NCBI GenBank assembly: GCA_001801215.1
Contig: MGXA01000001.1
Span: 1 to 39,049, forward strand
Direction of reading: 5' to 3'
DNA length: 39,049 bases
From: Gallionellales bacterium RIFCSPLOWO2_02_FULL_59_110
GTDB lineage: Bacteria; Pseudomonadota; Gammaproteobacteria; Burkholderiales; Gallionellaceae
Below are positions 24,966-33,955 of this stretch, in pieces (position 1 is the stretch's first letter; every line of letters starts with the position of its first letter). The notes under the pieces were generated by a model. It had not been told where the DNA came from and searched no databases. It was given only the letters and a program-made list of their open reading frames with translations. The position numbers were made by a program, and so were the translations under genes.

Positions 24966-26624
24966 CTACCACCCAGATTTTTTTCCTTCGCTGCTCGCAA
25001 CCCTCCGGTACATCCTGTAATGCTCGCCCTTGCGGCTGCCTTCCCAGATTTTTTCCCAGCGCGTTTCGTCGAGCAGCGGCCTGGATAGCCGGTCGCCCTG
25101 AATCAGGCGCAGTTCGCAGCGCTCGTTGCGGTCGGGCTGGGTGACGAGGTCGCCGAAATAATGCAGCATGGCGCGCTGCCCTTCTCCGAGGTAATCGCGC
25201 CCGATGCAATGATAATGTTGCGGCATGGCCCGTTTCAGCGAGGCGACCATGCTGCGGTAGCTTTTGCCGCTATCCAGCCACGGCAGCCACAGCGTCATCG
25301 CGAGAATCCACACCAGCGTGATGCCTGCCGCCCAGTTGGTGACGGCGCGGCGCATCGAGCGGCCGACGCGCCATACCAGCACCAGCCACAGCAGGGTGGC
25401 GGCCATGGCGATGACGAATGGTGTGGCCTGGAAATCCGGGTCGAAGCCGGGCTGGTAATCCTTCAGCCAGCTCGTGATCTTGGCGCGGTTGTCGAGTAGC
25501 AGACCCGCCCAGCCCCACCACATCGCGATGGCGGCCAGCGCGAAAGTCATCAGGCCGAACCAATCCAGCGCGTTGGCCGCGCCGCGTTTCAGCGACGACA
25601 GCGAGGCGGTGGCGAGCAAGGTGATCGGCAGCAGCATCGGCAGCGCAAACACTTCCTTGATGTGCGGCACGAAGCTGAGCGCGACGAGCATCACCGCGAA
25701 ACTGACTAGCGGCAAATGCAAATCGTCGCGTTGTGCCAAGCGTTTGCGCGATTGCCACACCGTCCATGCCGCCAGCGGGAAAGCGGGCCACGCCAGCCAC
25801 GGCAGGTTTTTCAGGTAATAAAACGATTCCCAACCCGGCCCGCCCATCGCGTAACCCAGCCAGCGGCCGATGTTGTGCGTCCAAGCCCAGTCGGCGAACA
25901 GTTGCGGCGAGTGCAGGTAGAGCAGCAGCGGCCATACGGTGAGCCACGGCAGCGCGCACAGCGCGGCTACGCCAAGGCTGAAAAAATAGTTGCGCGCCCG
26001 CCACTGGATAAACAACGTGGGCAGCAGCGCGGCAATGAAAATGAACAGCATTGGCGCGATAAAACCCTTGGACATGAAGCCGATGCCCATGCCGGTGCCG
26101 ATCAGCACCCCGGCGCGCAGCGCGCGCTCCTGGCTGAGCGCAAAACCGAACAGAAGCATCGCGCAACCGGCAAGCAGCGCGAGGTCGGTGATCATCTGGT
26201 GCGCGCGTACCAGCATGCCGACGCAACCGATCAGGATGATCGCGGCGGCCCAGCCGCGGTTTTCGCCGTACAGCTTGCGCCCGGCAAGGCCGGTGAATAG
26301 TAGGGTCAGTGCGACATAGAAGCCGCTGGCAAGGCGCGCGCCGTCGTGCAGCGGCAACAGCGGGGCGAACAGCTTGGCGGACAGCGCGGCAGTCCAGTAG
26401 AACAGCGGCGGCTTGTCCATGAATGGCTCGCCGGCCAGCAGCGGAACCAGCCAGCCGCCGCCTTGCAGCATCGTGTAAATCAAGCCGAAGCTGGTCGCTT
26501 CGTCCGGCTTCCACGGATCGTGCCCGACCAGACCCGTGCCCAGCCAGATCAGGCACAGCAGCCCGAGCAACACCGCCTTGCCGGGGGTGATCGGGTGCGG
26601 GTCGGTGGGTTTTATGAAGTACAT
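24966..26624 (-). CDS. ArnT/PMT-family glycosyltransferase (GT-C, polyprenyl-phosphate sugar donor)
   Basis: This 552-residue inner-membrane protein has about 11-13 hydrophobic helices in the first 440 residues and a soluble C-terminal domain. Near the N-terminus, GHDPWKPDEATSFGLIYTML holds the conserved acidic D/E motif of GT-C transferases, and GEPFMDKPPLFYW is the classic KPP-containing periplasmic loop of the ArnT/PMT group. These enzymes transfer a sugar from a polyprenyl-phosphate carrier to lipid A or to protein; the acceptor here cannot be told. It converges with the FliD-like gene with a 21-base gap. No Shine-Dalgarno is obvious at the ATG (26624). Confidence 0.85.
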   Translation of the reverse strand: MYFIKPTDPHPITPGKAVLLGLLCLIWLGTGLVGHDPWKPDEATSFGLIYTMLQGGGWLVPLLAGEPFMDKPPLFYWTAALSAKLFAPLLPLHDGARLASGFYVALTLLFTGLAGRKLYGENRGWAAAIILIGCVGMLVRAHQMITDLALLAGCAMLLFGFALSQERALRAGVLIGTGMGIGFMSKGFIAPMLFIFIAALLPTLFIQWRARNYFFSLGVAALCALPWLTVWPLLLYLHSPQLFADWAWTHNIGRWLGYAMGGPGWESFYYLKNLPWLAWPAFPLAAWTVWQSRKRLAQRDDLHLPLVSFAVMLVALSFVPHIKEVFALPMLLPITLLATASLSSLKRGAANALDWFGLMTFALAAIAMWWGWAGLLLDNRAKITSWLKDYQPGFDPDFQATPFVIAMAATLLWLVLVWRVGRSMRRAVTNWAAGITLVWILAMTLWLPWLDSGKSYRSMVASLKRAMPQHYHCIGRDYLGEGQRAMLHYFGDLVTQPDRNERCELRLIQGDRLSRPLLDETRWEKIWEGSRKGEHYRMYRRVASSEGKKSGW

Positions 26625-26768
26625 GGCCCGGTTGCCTGGGCCGGAATCAAGCGGGCGGCCCCGGCAGGCAGCAACAGGTTGGAGCTAAGCGGCATAGGCA
26701 AAAACACATGAGGGTTTCGAGCACTGCACGACACCCCATTCCAGTTGCGCAGCATTTTTTACCTGCTT

Positions 26769-27434
26769 CTAATTGCTATCTTCGCTGGCAGTGCCCTGTT
26801 CTTTGGCGAACAGGACAGCCGCCTTCACCCGCGAGGACAGGTTGAGTTTGTTCAATATATGGCGGACATGCTGCTTGACCGTGTCGTAGCTGATATGCAA
26901 GGTTTGCGCGATGGCTTTGTTGCTCTCGCCGCGCGACAGCAGTTGCAATATTTCGCGCTCGCGGTCGGTGAGCAGTTTGAGCGAATTTTTCGCTTCCTGT
27001 CCGGGTTGATCGCCGCGCAGCATTTCGATCATTTTGACCGTCATGGTCGGTGCGACGACCAGTTCGCCTGCGGCTACGCGGCGGATCGCGTCGACGACAT
27101 CTTCCGGCGCCATATCTTTGAGCAGGTATCCGCGCACTCCGGCGCGTATCGCATTCCCCAGATCCGTTTCCGAATCGCTCATGGTCAACATCACGGCGGG
27201 CGTGGTGCAGCCCTCCTTGCGGAGTTGCTCCAGCATCGCCAGTCCATCCACGGGTTTCATGCGCAGATCGATGGCCAGCAGATCGGGTTTCTCGTTGAGC
27301 AGGGGGCGCAGTTCGTCGAGTGTGCCGACCGCGCCCAGTACGTTGAAATCGTAGCTGTGTGTAAGCAATTCGCTCAGCCCGCGCCGACACAGGCTCTGGT
27401 CGTCCACCAGTACGATTTTCAGTTTGTCAGCCAT
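26769..27434 (-). CDS. NarL/FixJ-type response regulator
   Basis: This 221-residue protein has a receiver domain (acidic pair in VLVDDQ, phosphoacceptor Asp56 in LLAIDLRM, Lys in LLKDMAPEDV) and a C-terminal LuxR-type HTH (LTDREREILQLLSRGESNKA, YDTVKQHVRHILNKL). I chose the ATG at 27434 (MADKLKIVL), which has GGAGG 7 bases upstream; an open extension to 27596 lies inside the kinase gene. It overlaps the sensor kinase by 8 bases, so the two are translationally coupled and form a cognate pair. Targets are unknown. Confidence 0.93.
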   Translation of the reverse strand: MADKLKIVLVDDQSLCRRGLSELLTHSYDFNVLGAVGTLDELRPLLNEKPDLLAIDLRMKPVDGLAMLEQLRKEGCTTPAVMLTMSDSETDLGNAIRAGVRGYLLKDMAPEDVVDAIRRVAAGELVVAPTMTVKMIEMLRGDQPGQEAKNSLKLLTDREREILQLLSRGESNKAIAQTLHISYDTVKQHVRHILNKLNLSSRVKAAVLFAKEQGTASEDSN

Positions 27435-28638
27435 GCACTGTCCTCCAGTTTGTTCCCGGTTCCCGGAAAAATAGTTGTACGCAGGTTCCCAATCCCTTCG
27501 TGCTTTCCAGCATGATTTCGCCGCCGATGCGCTGGGCTCGCTCGCGCATGATGATGATGCCGTAATGACCCTCCACCTGGGAGAACGTTCCGACACCGTT
27601 GTCTTCCACCACGAACACGTAATAGCCGCAGCGGCGGTCGACGATCAGGCGCGCGTGGCTCGCGCTGGAATGTTTGGCGATGTTGGAAAGCGCCTCGCGC
27701 ACGATATGGTAAACCTGTATCTCGTATTCCAGCGGCAGATCCAGATCGGCGATCCGGATCGAGCAATCGAGCACGATGCCATGCCTGCGGCGGAACTGTC
27801 CGGCCAGCGTATGCAATGCGTGCAGCAGTCCTGCCGGGTCCATTTCGCTGCGAAAATCGGTGATCAGCGCACGCACCGCCCTCTGGCCGATCTCGAGCGT
27901 TACGTCGATATCTTGCGCATATTTGCTAGCCGAATCGTCGCTGTTGCGCACCGCATCGATCAGCAGCGTGGTGCTCATGCGCGCATAGTTCAGCGTCTGC
28001 GCCAGCGAATCGTGGATTTCGTTGGCGATGGACTGCCGCTCGATCAGCAGTTCCGCGCGCTTTGCTTCGCGGTTGAACTTGATGTGCTCGAGCAGGCCGC
28101 TCAGCAGGGTGGCGAAAATGGCCGCCATGCTGGACGCATTGCCGGAGGAGGATTGCGGCGTATCGAAAAACAGGGTGAAAACGCCGAGCAGAGTTTCCGT
28201 GGAATTGCTGCTTTTCAGCGGAATGGAGATCACCGAGTGAAATTGCCGGTGCGGCTTGCTGCCGAGCCGAGTTTCGCAGAACTCGGTGTCGGCGACGCAA
28301 AGGCCGAGTCGGAACGACCCTCGTGTACAGTCTTCGCAGGCCAGTTCCACGATGCGCTCGGCCTCAAGCTCTTCCCTGCTCAGCCCGACCGCGCTTATGA
28401 TTTGCAGGGTCTGCTCATCCGGCAGCAGCACCCGCACCACCCCGGCCCTGGCCTTGGTGAATCCGATGGCGGTATCCAGATGTATGTTCAGCAATGCATC
28501 GAGATCGCCGACGTGGGGCTTCTGCGGCGTGCAGCAGTCCGTACCGCCGTTCTCGCAGGGAAGCACCAATTCAGGATCGCGCATCCAGAAGAATGCCGCA
28601 TTGTCCGATTCCTCAGCCAACTTCATCTTTGTACTCAT
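27427..28638 (-). CDS. NarX/NreB-type soluble sensor histidine kinase with Cys-rich GAF-like domain
   Basis: This 403-residue cytosolic kinase has no membrane segment. Residues 40-195 look like a GAF sensor. Cysteines cluster at 28, 35, 36 (CENGGTDCC) and 101, 104, 114, 121 (CEDC, GLC, FCE), suggesting a metal, haem or redox sensor; that is an inference. The HisKA_3 dimerisation segment has the phosphoacceptor H209 (ANEIHDSLAQTLNYARM). The HATPase domain has REALSNIAKHSSA and VEDNGVG. I chose the ATG at 28638; an upstream start at 28689 and an ATG at 28626 are also open. It is divergent from the phosphodiesterase-qmo operon, so it may control sulfur-oxidation genes. Confidence 0.9.
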   Translation of the reverse strand: MSTKMKLAEESDNAAFFWMRDPELVLPCENGGTDCCTPQKPHVGDLDALLNIHLDTAIGFTKARAGVVRVLLPDEQTLQIISAVGLSREELEAERIVELACEDCTRGSFRLGLCVADTEFCETRLGSKPHRQFHSVISIPLKSSNSTETLLGVFTLFFDTPQSSSGNASSMAAIFATLLSGLLEHIKFNREAKRAELLIERQSIANEIHDSLAQTLNYARMSTTLLIDAVRNSDDSASKYAQDIDVTLEIGQRAVRALITDFRSEMDPAGLLHALHTLAGQFRRRHGIVLDCSIRIADLDLPLEYEIQVYHIVREALSNIAKHSSASHARLIVDRRCGYYVFVVEDNGVGTFSQVEGHYGIIIMRERAQRIGGEIMLESTKGLGTCVQLFFREPGTNWRTVHG

Positions 28639-28885
28639 GGCATCCAGCAAAAACGCCCGCAAACCACATCGGGCAGGTTGGCGAAGCATGCATCCGGCAA
28701 TCGAATGCCATGCATCAGTTTATCAGGTTTCTCTTATATTAACCCAGCCCGGATTCTACCATGTCAACCCATTAGGGTTATGCGCGGGCTCACCCGATAT
28801 GATTATAGACACAATGCACGCAAATTCTGTCTAATGCGACTGAACCTTCGCGATAAAAACCTCGCGATAACAACATACTGAATAC

Positions 28886-29428
28886 ATGAAGATCTGCATC
28901 GTATCCGACAGCCATGACCGCTCCCCCCCAATTGTTGCGGCAATCAAGGATGCACAGGCTTCCGGGGCGCAAGCCGTGATTCACTGCGGCGACCTGATCG
29001 GCGTCAATACCTTGCGCGCTTCCCTCAAGCTCGGTATTCCGATCCATGCGGTGCATGGCAACAATATCGGCGATGTCGCGGCGCTGTACCGCATGATGGA
29101 AAAAACCGGCGGCCTGTTCACCTACCACGGCCAGGAAGCCGTGCTGGAACTCGGCGGGCGCAGCATATTCGTGACCCATATGCCGCATCACGCGCAAGCG
29201 TTCGCATGCACCGGCGATTACGACCTGGTCTGCCACGGCCACAGCCACTCCGCCCATGTCGGAAGGCAGGCCGATGTCAAGGGCGGGCAATGCTGGCTGG
29301 TCAACCCAGGCTCGGTCGCGGGTATTGATGCGCCCGGCGTGGATGCCGTCCCGACCTGGATCCTCGGCGACTTGGAGCGGATGCAATTCGAGATTCGCAC
29401 GTTAACCCGTTCTACACTGGAGGCTTGA
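28886..29428 (+). CDS. Calcineurin-like metallophosphoesterase (YfcE/MJ0936 type)
   Basis: This 180-residue phosphodiesterase has the full metal-binding set: D8-x-H10 (VSDSHD), G-D36 (HCGDLIG), GNN near 59-60, HMPHH, and CHGHSHSAH, then the NPGSV loop typical of YfcE-like enzymes. The substrate is unknown (phosphodiesters or cyclic nucleotides). The stop TGA at 29426-29428 abuts the qmoA GTG at 29429, and the qmoA ribosome-binding site (GGAGG) lies inside this gene, so it is the first gene of the qmo transcript. The upstream 196 bases are the divergent control region shared with the kinase gene. Confidence 0.9.
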   Translation: MKICIVSDSHDRSPPIVAAIKDAQASGAQAVIHCGDLIGVNTLRASLKLGIPIHAVHGNNIGDVAALYRMMEKTGGLFTYHGQEAVLELGGRSIFVTHMPHHAQAFACTGDYDLVCHGHSHSAHVGRQADVKGGQCWLVNPGSVAGIDAPGVDAVPTWILGDLERMQFEIRTLTRSTLEA

Positions 29429-30715
29429 GTGAGTCCATCCATCGCAACCAATCAGACCATCCTCGTCGTCGGCGGCGGCATCAGCGGCATGACGGCGGCG
29501 CTGGAAGCCGCCGAATGCGGCAAGCAGGCGATTCTCGTCGAGCGCAATGCCACTCTGGGCGGGCGCACCGCGCTGATGAGCCGCTATTTCCCCAAAATGT
29601 GCCACCCGACTTGCGGGCTTGAGATCAACCTGCGCCGCCTCAAGGGCAACCGCAACGTGCGCGTGATGACCCTGGCCGAGGTGAGCAATGTGGCCGGACA
29701 GCGCGGCGACTATACGGTGACGCTGAAACTGACGCCGCGCTATGTCAACACAAACTGCACCGCTTGCGGTGCCTGCGCCGCTGCGGTCGAGGCGGAGATT
29801 CCAAACCCCTACGAATACGGCCTGAGCAAAACGCGCGCGGCCTATCTGCCGCATTCGATGGCCTATCCGATGCACTATGTGCTCGATCCATCGATCATCG
29901 GCACGGCGGATGCGGAAAAGGCCAGAGCCGCGTGCAAATACGATGCGATCGACCTCGACATGCAGGCCGAGACGGTCGAGTTGAAGGTCGGTGCGATCGT
30001 CTGGGCGACCGGCTGGAAGCCGTACGACGCGGCCAAAATTCAGCCTTACGGTTATGGCCGCTTCGCCAACGTGATCACCAGCCTGGAGTTCGAGCGGCTC
30101 GCCGATCCGCACGGCCCGACCGGCGGCAAGCTGCTGCGCCCCTCCGACGGCAATGAAGCGAAGGATATCGCCTTCATCCAGTGCGCCGGATCGCGCGACG
30201 AAAACCATTTGCGTCATTGCTCGCGCGTATGCTGCATGGCTTCGCTGAAACAGACCCATTATGTGCGCGAGGCGCATGGCGATTCCGGCAAATCGACGAT
30301 TTACTACATCGACATCCGTGTCATAGACCGCCTCGAGGATTTTTACCAGAAGGCGCAGCAGGATGCGACGGTCAGTTTCGTCAAATCCAAAGTAGCCAAA
30401 ATCGCGGAAGACAAGGACGGCAACCCGGTGTTGCACGGCGTGGACACCGAGGGCTACCACCGCTACGCCACCACCCATGACCTGGTCGTGCTGGCGGTCG
30501 GCATGGAGCCGGAGACTAACGGCATCAAGCTGCCCGACGACCTGCTGCTCGATTCGTCGGGCTTTATCGAAGGCTCGCTGAGTGAGGGCATGTGCGGGGC
30601 CGGTGCCGCGACCAGCCCGCTCGACGTGAACCGCTCGGTGCAAAGCGCCACTGCGGCGGCGCTGCGCGCGATCCAGGTGGTGCACAAGACTTCTGCTGCC
30701 GAAGGAGTGAAATGA
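29429..30715 (+). CDS. qmoA: QmoA, HdrA-like flavoprotein of the quinone-interacting oxidoreductase complex
   Basis: This 428-residue cytosolic HdrA-like FAD protein starts from GTG behind GGAGG. It has the dinucleotide-binding motif ILVVGGGISGMTAALEAAE (about 11-29), ERNATLGGR, the Cys pair in KMCHPTCGLE, CTACGAC near residue 110, and FIQCAGSRDENHLRHCSRVCC near 250, typical of HdrA/Qmo FAD and cluster sites. In sulfate reducers and sulfur oxidisers QmoA works with QmoB to pass electrons between APS reductase and the quinone pool. The next subunits follow on the same strand. Its stop overlaps the ATG of a small frame that leads into qmoB. Confidence 0.92.
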   Translation: MSPSIATNQTILVVGGGISGMTAALEAAECGKQAILVERNATLGGRTALMSRYFPKMCHPTCGLEINLRRLKGNRNVRVMTLAEVSNVAGQRGDYTVTLKLTPRYVNTNCTACGACAAAVEAEIPNPYEYGLSKTRAAYLPHSMAYPMHYVLDPSIIGTADAEKARAACKYDAIDLDMQAETVELKVGAIVWATGWKPYDAAKIQPYGYGRFANVITSLEFERLADPHGPTGGKLLRPSDGNEAKDIAFIQCAGSRDENHLRHCSRVCCMASLKQTHYVREAHGDSGKSTIYYIDIRVIDRLEDFYQKAQQDATVSFVKSKVAKIAEDKDGNPVLHGVDTEGYHRYATTHDLVVLAVGMEPETNGIKLPDDLLLDSSGFIEGSLSEGMCGAGAATSPLDVNRSVQSATAAALRAIQVVHKTSAAEGVK

Positions 30716-30939
30716 TGGCAGATGAATTTCAAATAAAGCAGGTAGGATGTGGTGAGCTTGCGAACCGCATCACCCACCCCCATCCCAACCTTCCCCCTGA
30801 AGGGGAAGGAACGATTGCTCCTCCCCTTTCAAGGGGGAGGTTGGGAGGGGGATGGGTTAATTTGCGCGAACGATGCGGTTCCTTCGTCACCGCATCCTAC
30901 GGCTGCCCTGAGCTTGTCGAAGGGGAGGATAGAACATGA
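30715..30939 (+). CDS. Small open frame across the qmoA-qmoB spacer
   Basis: An ATG overlapping the qmoA stop (TGATG at 30713-30717) opens 74 codons. They begin MADEFQIKQ, run through the palindromic element (Pro- and Gly-rich HPHPNLPPEGEGT, LGGGW) and end at a TGA overlapping the qmoB ATG (ATGA at 30936-30939). The peptide is mostly repeat-derived and probably not functional as a protein. Its value may be to carry ribosomes from qmoA to qmoB. Confidence 0.35.
   Translation: MADEFQIKQVGCGELANRITHPHPNLPPEGEGTIAPPLSRGRLGGGWVNLRERCGSFVTASYGCPELVEGEDRT
30742..30900. repeat. Hairpin-forming MITE-like element between qmoA and qmoB
   Basis: The outer arms GTAGGATGTGGTGA (30742-30755) and TCACCGCATCCTAC (30887-30900) pair, with inner arms GAACCGCATC and GATGCGGTTC. 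The core consists of CCCACCCCCATCCCAACCTT against GGTTGGGAGGGGGATGGG, plus two small CCCCT-AGGGG hairpins. A CCCTGAGCTTGTCGAAGGGG repeat follows at 30906-30925. Nothing in it resembles a transposase. Confidence 0.8.
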
Positions 30940-33182
30940 GCGAAATGAAAACAGCGGCCTACATCTGCTCGGGCTGCGGTCTGGGCGACAAGCTGGACAT
31001 CGCGCAACTGGGCAAAATCGCGCAGAAGGAAGGCAAGATGGCGCTGGTGCGCGAACATGCCTTCCTGTGCAACAGCGAAGGCGTGCAGATGATCCGCGAC
31101 GACATCGAGAAGGAAGCTGTGACGCATGTCTGCATCGCCGCCTGCTCGCGCCGCGCCAAGACCGATGCGTTCCATTTCCCGACCGCCGCGATGACCCGCG
31201 CCAACCTGCGCGAGGGCGTGATCTGGGTGGTCGCCGAGGGCAGCGAGCATGACGAAGTGCGCCAGGAAATGGCCGACGACTATGTGCGCATGGGTTGCGC
31301 CGAACTGAAAAAGATGAAGCTGCCGCAGGGCAATCCGAACACGACGTTGCAGAAAAACATCCTCGTCGTCGGCGGTGGCATGTCCGGCCTCACTGCCGCA
31401 TTCGAAGCTGCCGAGGCAGGCTACGAGGTGGTGGTCGTCGAGAAGCAGGCGCAGCTCGGCGGATGGGCAAACAAATTGTGGAAGCGCGTGCCGTTCAAGG
31501 CGCCTTATGCCGAACCGCAGGATACCGGCGTTGCCGAACTGGCAGCAAAGGTGAGCGCGCATCCGCGCATCAAGGTTCACCTTAATTCGACTGTCGCCGA
31601 AACGACCGGCGCCCCCGGGCGCTTCAAGGTCAAGGTGGCGCAGGAGTCCGGCGCGGTCGCGGAAGAAACGATAGGCGCCATTATTCAGGCGACCGGCTTC
31701 GCCGCTTACGACATCGCCAGATTGCCCGAGCTGGGCGGCGGCCAGGCCAACGTCGTCGATCAGGCGGGTCTCGAAGCCCTGGCCCAAGCGGCCAACGGCG
31801 GCATGCTCAAGCGCGCCGACGGCAAGGAAATCAAATCCGTGGTATTCCTGCAATGCGCCGGGCAGCGCGATGAAACCGGCCAGCATCTGCCTTATTGCTC
31901 CGGCCACTGCTGCGCCACCAGCATCAAGCAGGCGATGTATTTCAAGGACGCCAATCCCGATACCGACACCGTGGTGCTGTACACGGATCTGCGCGTGCCG
32001 GGTATGGGCGAGGACTTCTATCGCAGTGCGCAGGAGAAGGGCGTCATCTTCACCAAGGGCAAGACCAACAGAGTCGAAGCAGCCGGTGATGGTTGCAAGG
32101 TAAATTTCCGGGATCTGATTCTCGATGAAGACGCATCGTTGGATGCCGATCTGGTGGTGCTGGCGACCGGCCAGGTACCTAATGCTGGAGTGAATCTCGA
32201 TGCCTGGGACAAGGTCGTTGCCGAAGCCGACGGCGGCTCGGAAGAGGGCAAGCAGAAAAAGTCTGCCATGCAGAAAATTTCCATCCTGAACCTGTCCTAC
32301 CGGCAGGGGCCGGATATGCCGCAGTTCAAGCACGGCTTTGCCGATTCGCATTTTATCTGCTTCCCCTACGAGACGCGCCGCACCGGCATCTACGCCGCCG
32401 GGCCGGTGCGCCGCCCGATGGATATGTTGCAGGCGACCGAGGATGCAACCGGTGCCGCGCTCAAGGCCATCCAGGCGGCCGAAAACGCCAGCCTCGGACG
32501 TGCTGCCCACCCGCGCTCCGGCGATCTTTCCTATCCGATCGTGCGGCTGGAAGGCTGCACCCAGTGTAAACGCTGTACGGTGGAATGCCCGTTCGGCGCG
32601 ATCGACGAGGACGAAAAACGCTTCCCGGTATTCAACGAACAGCGCTGCCGCCGCTGCGGCACCTGCATGGGCGCATGCCCGGTGCGCGTGATCTCGTTCG
32701 AAAATTATTCGGTGGACACCGTCGGCAACCAGATCAAGGCTGTGGAAATCCCGGACGAATTCTCGGAAAAGCCGCGCATCCTGATCCTGGCATGCGAGAA
32801 CGATGCCTACCCGGCGCTCGACATGGCCGGCCTGTCGCGCACCGTCTATTCGGCCTTCGTGCGCGTCATTCCGGTGCGTTGCCTCGGCTCGGTGAATACC
32901 ATCTGGATCACCGACGCGCTCAATTCCGGCTACGACGGCGTGATGATGATGGGCTGCAAGAAGGGCGGCGACTACCAGTGCCACTTCGTCAAGGGGTCGG
33001 AGCTGGCCGGCTACCGCATGAGCAAGATCGGCGACACGCTGACCGGGATGGGGCTGGAGCCGGAGCGCGTGTCCAGCTTTGAAGTGGCGATCACCGATAA
33101 CGAGCGCGTGGCAAAGTTTATCAACGACTACGTCGCGCAACTGGTAGAGATGGGGCCGTCGCCGATGAAGGGATTTGGTTAA
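30936..33182 (+). CDS. qmoB: QmoB, HdrA-MvhD-like flavo-iron-sulfur protein
   Basis: This 748-residue subunit has four parts. The N-terminal region has ICSGCGLGDKLD and AACSRR (1-130). An HdrA-like FAD domain has ILVVGGGMSGLTAAFEAAEA (about 143) and QLGGWANKLWKRVPF, with the CAGQRDETGQHLPYCSGHCC region. Two 4Fe-4S clusters start at Cys541 (CTQCKRCTVECPFG, CRRCGTCMGACPV). A C-terminal MvhD-like domain (about 610-748) has ILACENDAYPALDMAG, VRCLGSVNT and MMGCKKGGDYQCHF. This is the domain order of QmoB from sulfate reducers and sulfur oxidisers. An AGGGGAGG-type ribosome-binding site precedes the ATG within the spacer element. Confidence 0.93.
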   Translation: MSEMKTAAYICSGCGLGDKLDIAQLGKIAQKEGKMALVREHAFLCNSEGVQMIRDDIEKEAVTHVCIAACSRRAKTDAFHFPTAAMTRANLREGVIWVVAEGSEHDEVRQEMADDYVRMGCAELKKMKLPQGNPNTTLQKNILVVGGGMSGLTAAFEAAEAGYEVVVVEKQAQLGGWANKLWKRVPFKAPYAEPQDTGVAELAAKVSAHPRIKVHLNSTVAETTGAPGRFKVKVAQESGAVAEETIGAIIQATGFAAYDIARLPELGGGQANVVDQAGLEALAQAANGGMLKRADGKEIKSVVFLQCAGQRDETGQHLPYCSGHCCATSIKQAMYFKDANPDTDTVVLYTDLRVPGMGEDFYRSAQEKGVIFTKGKTNRVEAAGDGCKVNFRDLILDEDASLDADLVVLATGQVPNAGVNLDAWDKVVAEADGGSEEGKQKKSAMQKISILNLSYRQGPDMPQFKHGFADSHFICFPYETRRTGIYAAGPVRRPMDMLQATEDATGAALKAIQAAENASLGRAAHPRSGDLSYPIVRLEGCTQCKRCTVECPFGAIDEDEKRFPVFNEQRCRRCGTCMGACPVRVISFENYSVDTVGNQIKAVEIPDEFSEKPRILILACENDAYPALDMAGLSRTVYSAFVRVIPVRCLGSVNTIWITDALNSGYDGVMMMGCKKGGDYQCHFVKGSELAGYRMSKIGDTLTGMGLEPERVSSFEVAITDNERVAKFINDYVAQLVEMGPSPMKGFG

Positions 33183-33191
33183 GACAACCAT

Positions 33192-33291
33192 GTAGGCCGG
33201 GCTTAACCAGCGACCCGGTTGCCGTATTTTGGCGGCCCAGTCGAGTGGCTATGCAAAGCCTGCCCGGCACGGCGGGTAAAACCCGCCCTAC
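33192..33291. repeat. Palindromic GTAGG-type repeat between qmoB and hdrC
   Basis: GTAGGCCGGGCTTAACCAGC at the left pairs imperfectly with GGCGGGTAAAACCCGCCCTAC at the right. It ends 3 bases before the AAGGAG ribosome-binding site of hdrC. Confidence 0.7.
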
Positions 33292-33308
33292 GCAAGGAGT
33301 AAACAACG

Positions 33309-33932
33309 ATGAACGATTTCAACAAACAGGCCGTCGCGCCCTACCACAACAACTTCCTGAGGGAAGTCGAGGAACGTGTCGAGGACGGCGAATGGGTCAA
33401 GATGTGCATGCAGTGCGGCGTGTGCGCCGGTTCGTGCCCGCTGGGCAATGCCTGGCAGCACACCCCGCAAAAACTGTTCATGATGATCCGCGCCGGCAAG
33501 CGCGAGGAAGTGCTGAGCTCCGATTCGATGTGGATGTGCACCTCCTGCTACAACTGCATAGTGCGCTGCCCGCGCAAACTGCCGATCACCCACATCATGC
33601 ACGGCCTGGCGCATTACGCCCACCGGCAGGGCATGGCGCCGAAAGGCCAGCCGACCCGCGAAATTGCCCGGCTGTTCTGGAACAATCTGGCGAAGACCGG
33701 GCGGGTCAACGAACTCAAGTTTTCCTTGGCGATGTATTTCAAGGATGGTTTTGTGCAGGGCATAAAGAATTCGTTGGCGATGCAGGGCGTTGGCATCGGG
33801 CTGATAAAGGCCAAGCGTCTCAACCCGATGGAGATTCTGGGCGGGCACAAATGCAAGGACAAGGCCGGCTTCCGCAAAATGATTGCCAAGGCCCGCGAAA
33901 TCGAAGAACGCAAACTGGGTAATGCTTCCTGA
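33309..33932 (+). CDS. hdrC: HdrC-like 4Fe-4S protein of the Qmo complex
   Basis: This 207-residue soluble ferredoxin-like subunit has two 4Fe-4S clusters: Cys33, 36, 39, 43 (CMQCGVCAGSC) and Cys77, 80, 83, 87 (CTSCYNCIVRC). The HdrC-like N-terminus is complete, but the membrane helices of a true QmoC (HdrC plus a haem-b-type membrane domain) are missing. In several sulfur oxidisers and Gram-positive sulfate reducers separate HdrC and HdrB proteins stand in for QmoC, which matches this arrangement. The ATG at 33309 follows AAGGAG. Confidence 0.9.
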   Translation: MNDFNKQAVAPYHNNFLREVEERVEDGEWVKMCMQCGVCAGSCPLGNAWQHTPQKLFMMIRAGKREEVLSSDSMWMCTSCYNCIVRCPRKLPITHIMHGLAHYAHRQGMAPKGQPTREIARLFWNNLAKTGRVNELKFSLAMYFKDGFVQGIKNSLAMQGVGIGLIKAKRLNPMEILGGHKCKDKAGFRKMIAKAREIEERKLGNAS

Positions 33933-33955
33933 TTGGGCGAGAGAAGGACACAGAT

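Noticed and set aside
28740-28775. TTGACA near TTAATAT upstream of the histidine kinase as a standard promoter
   Set aside because: The spacing to TAATAT is 20 bases, too long; an extended -10 (TGGTAGAAT) is possible but lacks a -35 box, so no feature was called.
27475-28881. A 468-codon plus-strand frame opposite the histidine kinase
   Set aside because: The kinase H-box and HATPase motifs fix the minus strand as coding.
30897-33191. A 764-codon open frame opposite qmoB
   Set aside because: qmoB is certain from its Fe-S and FAD motifs; the antisense frame has no recognisable domain.
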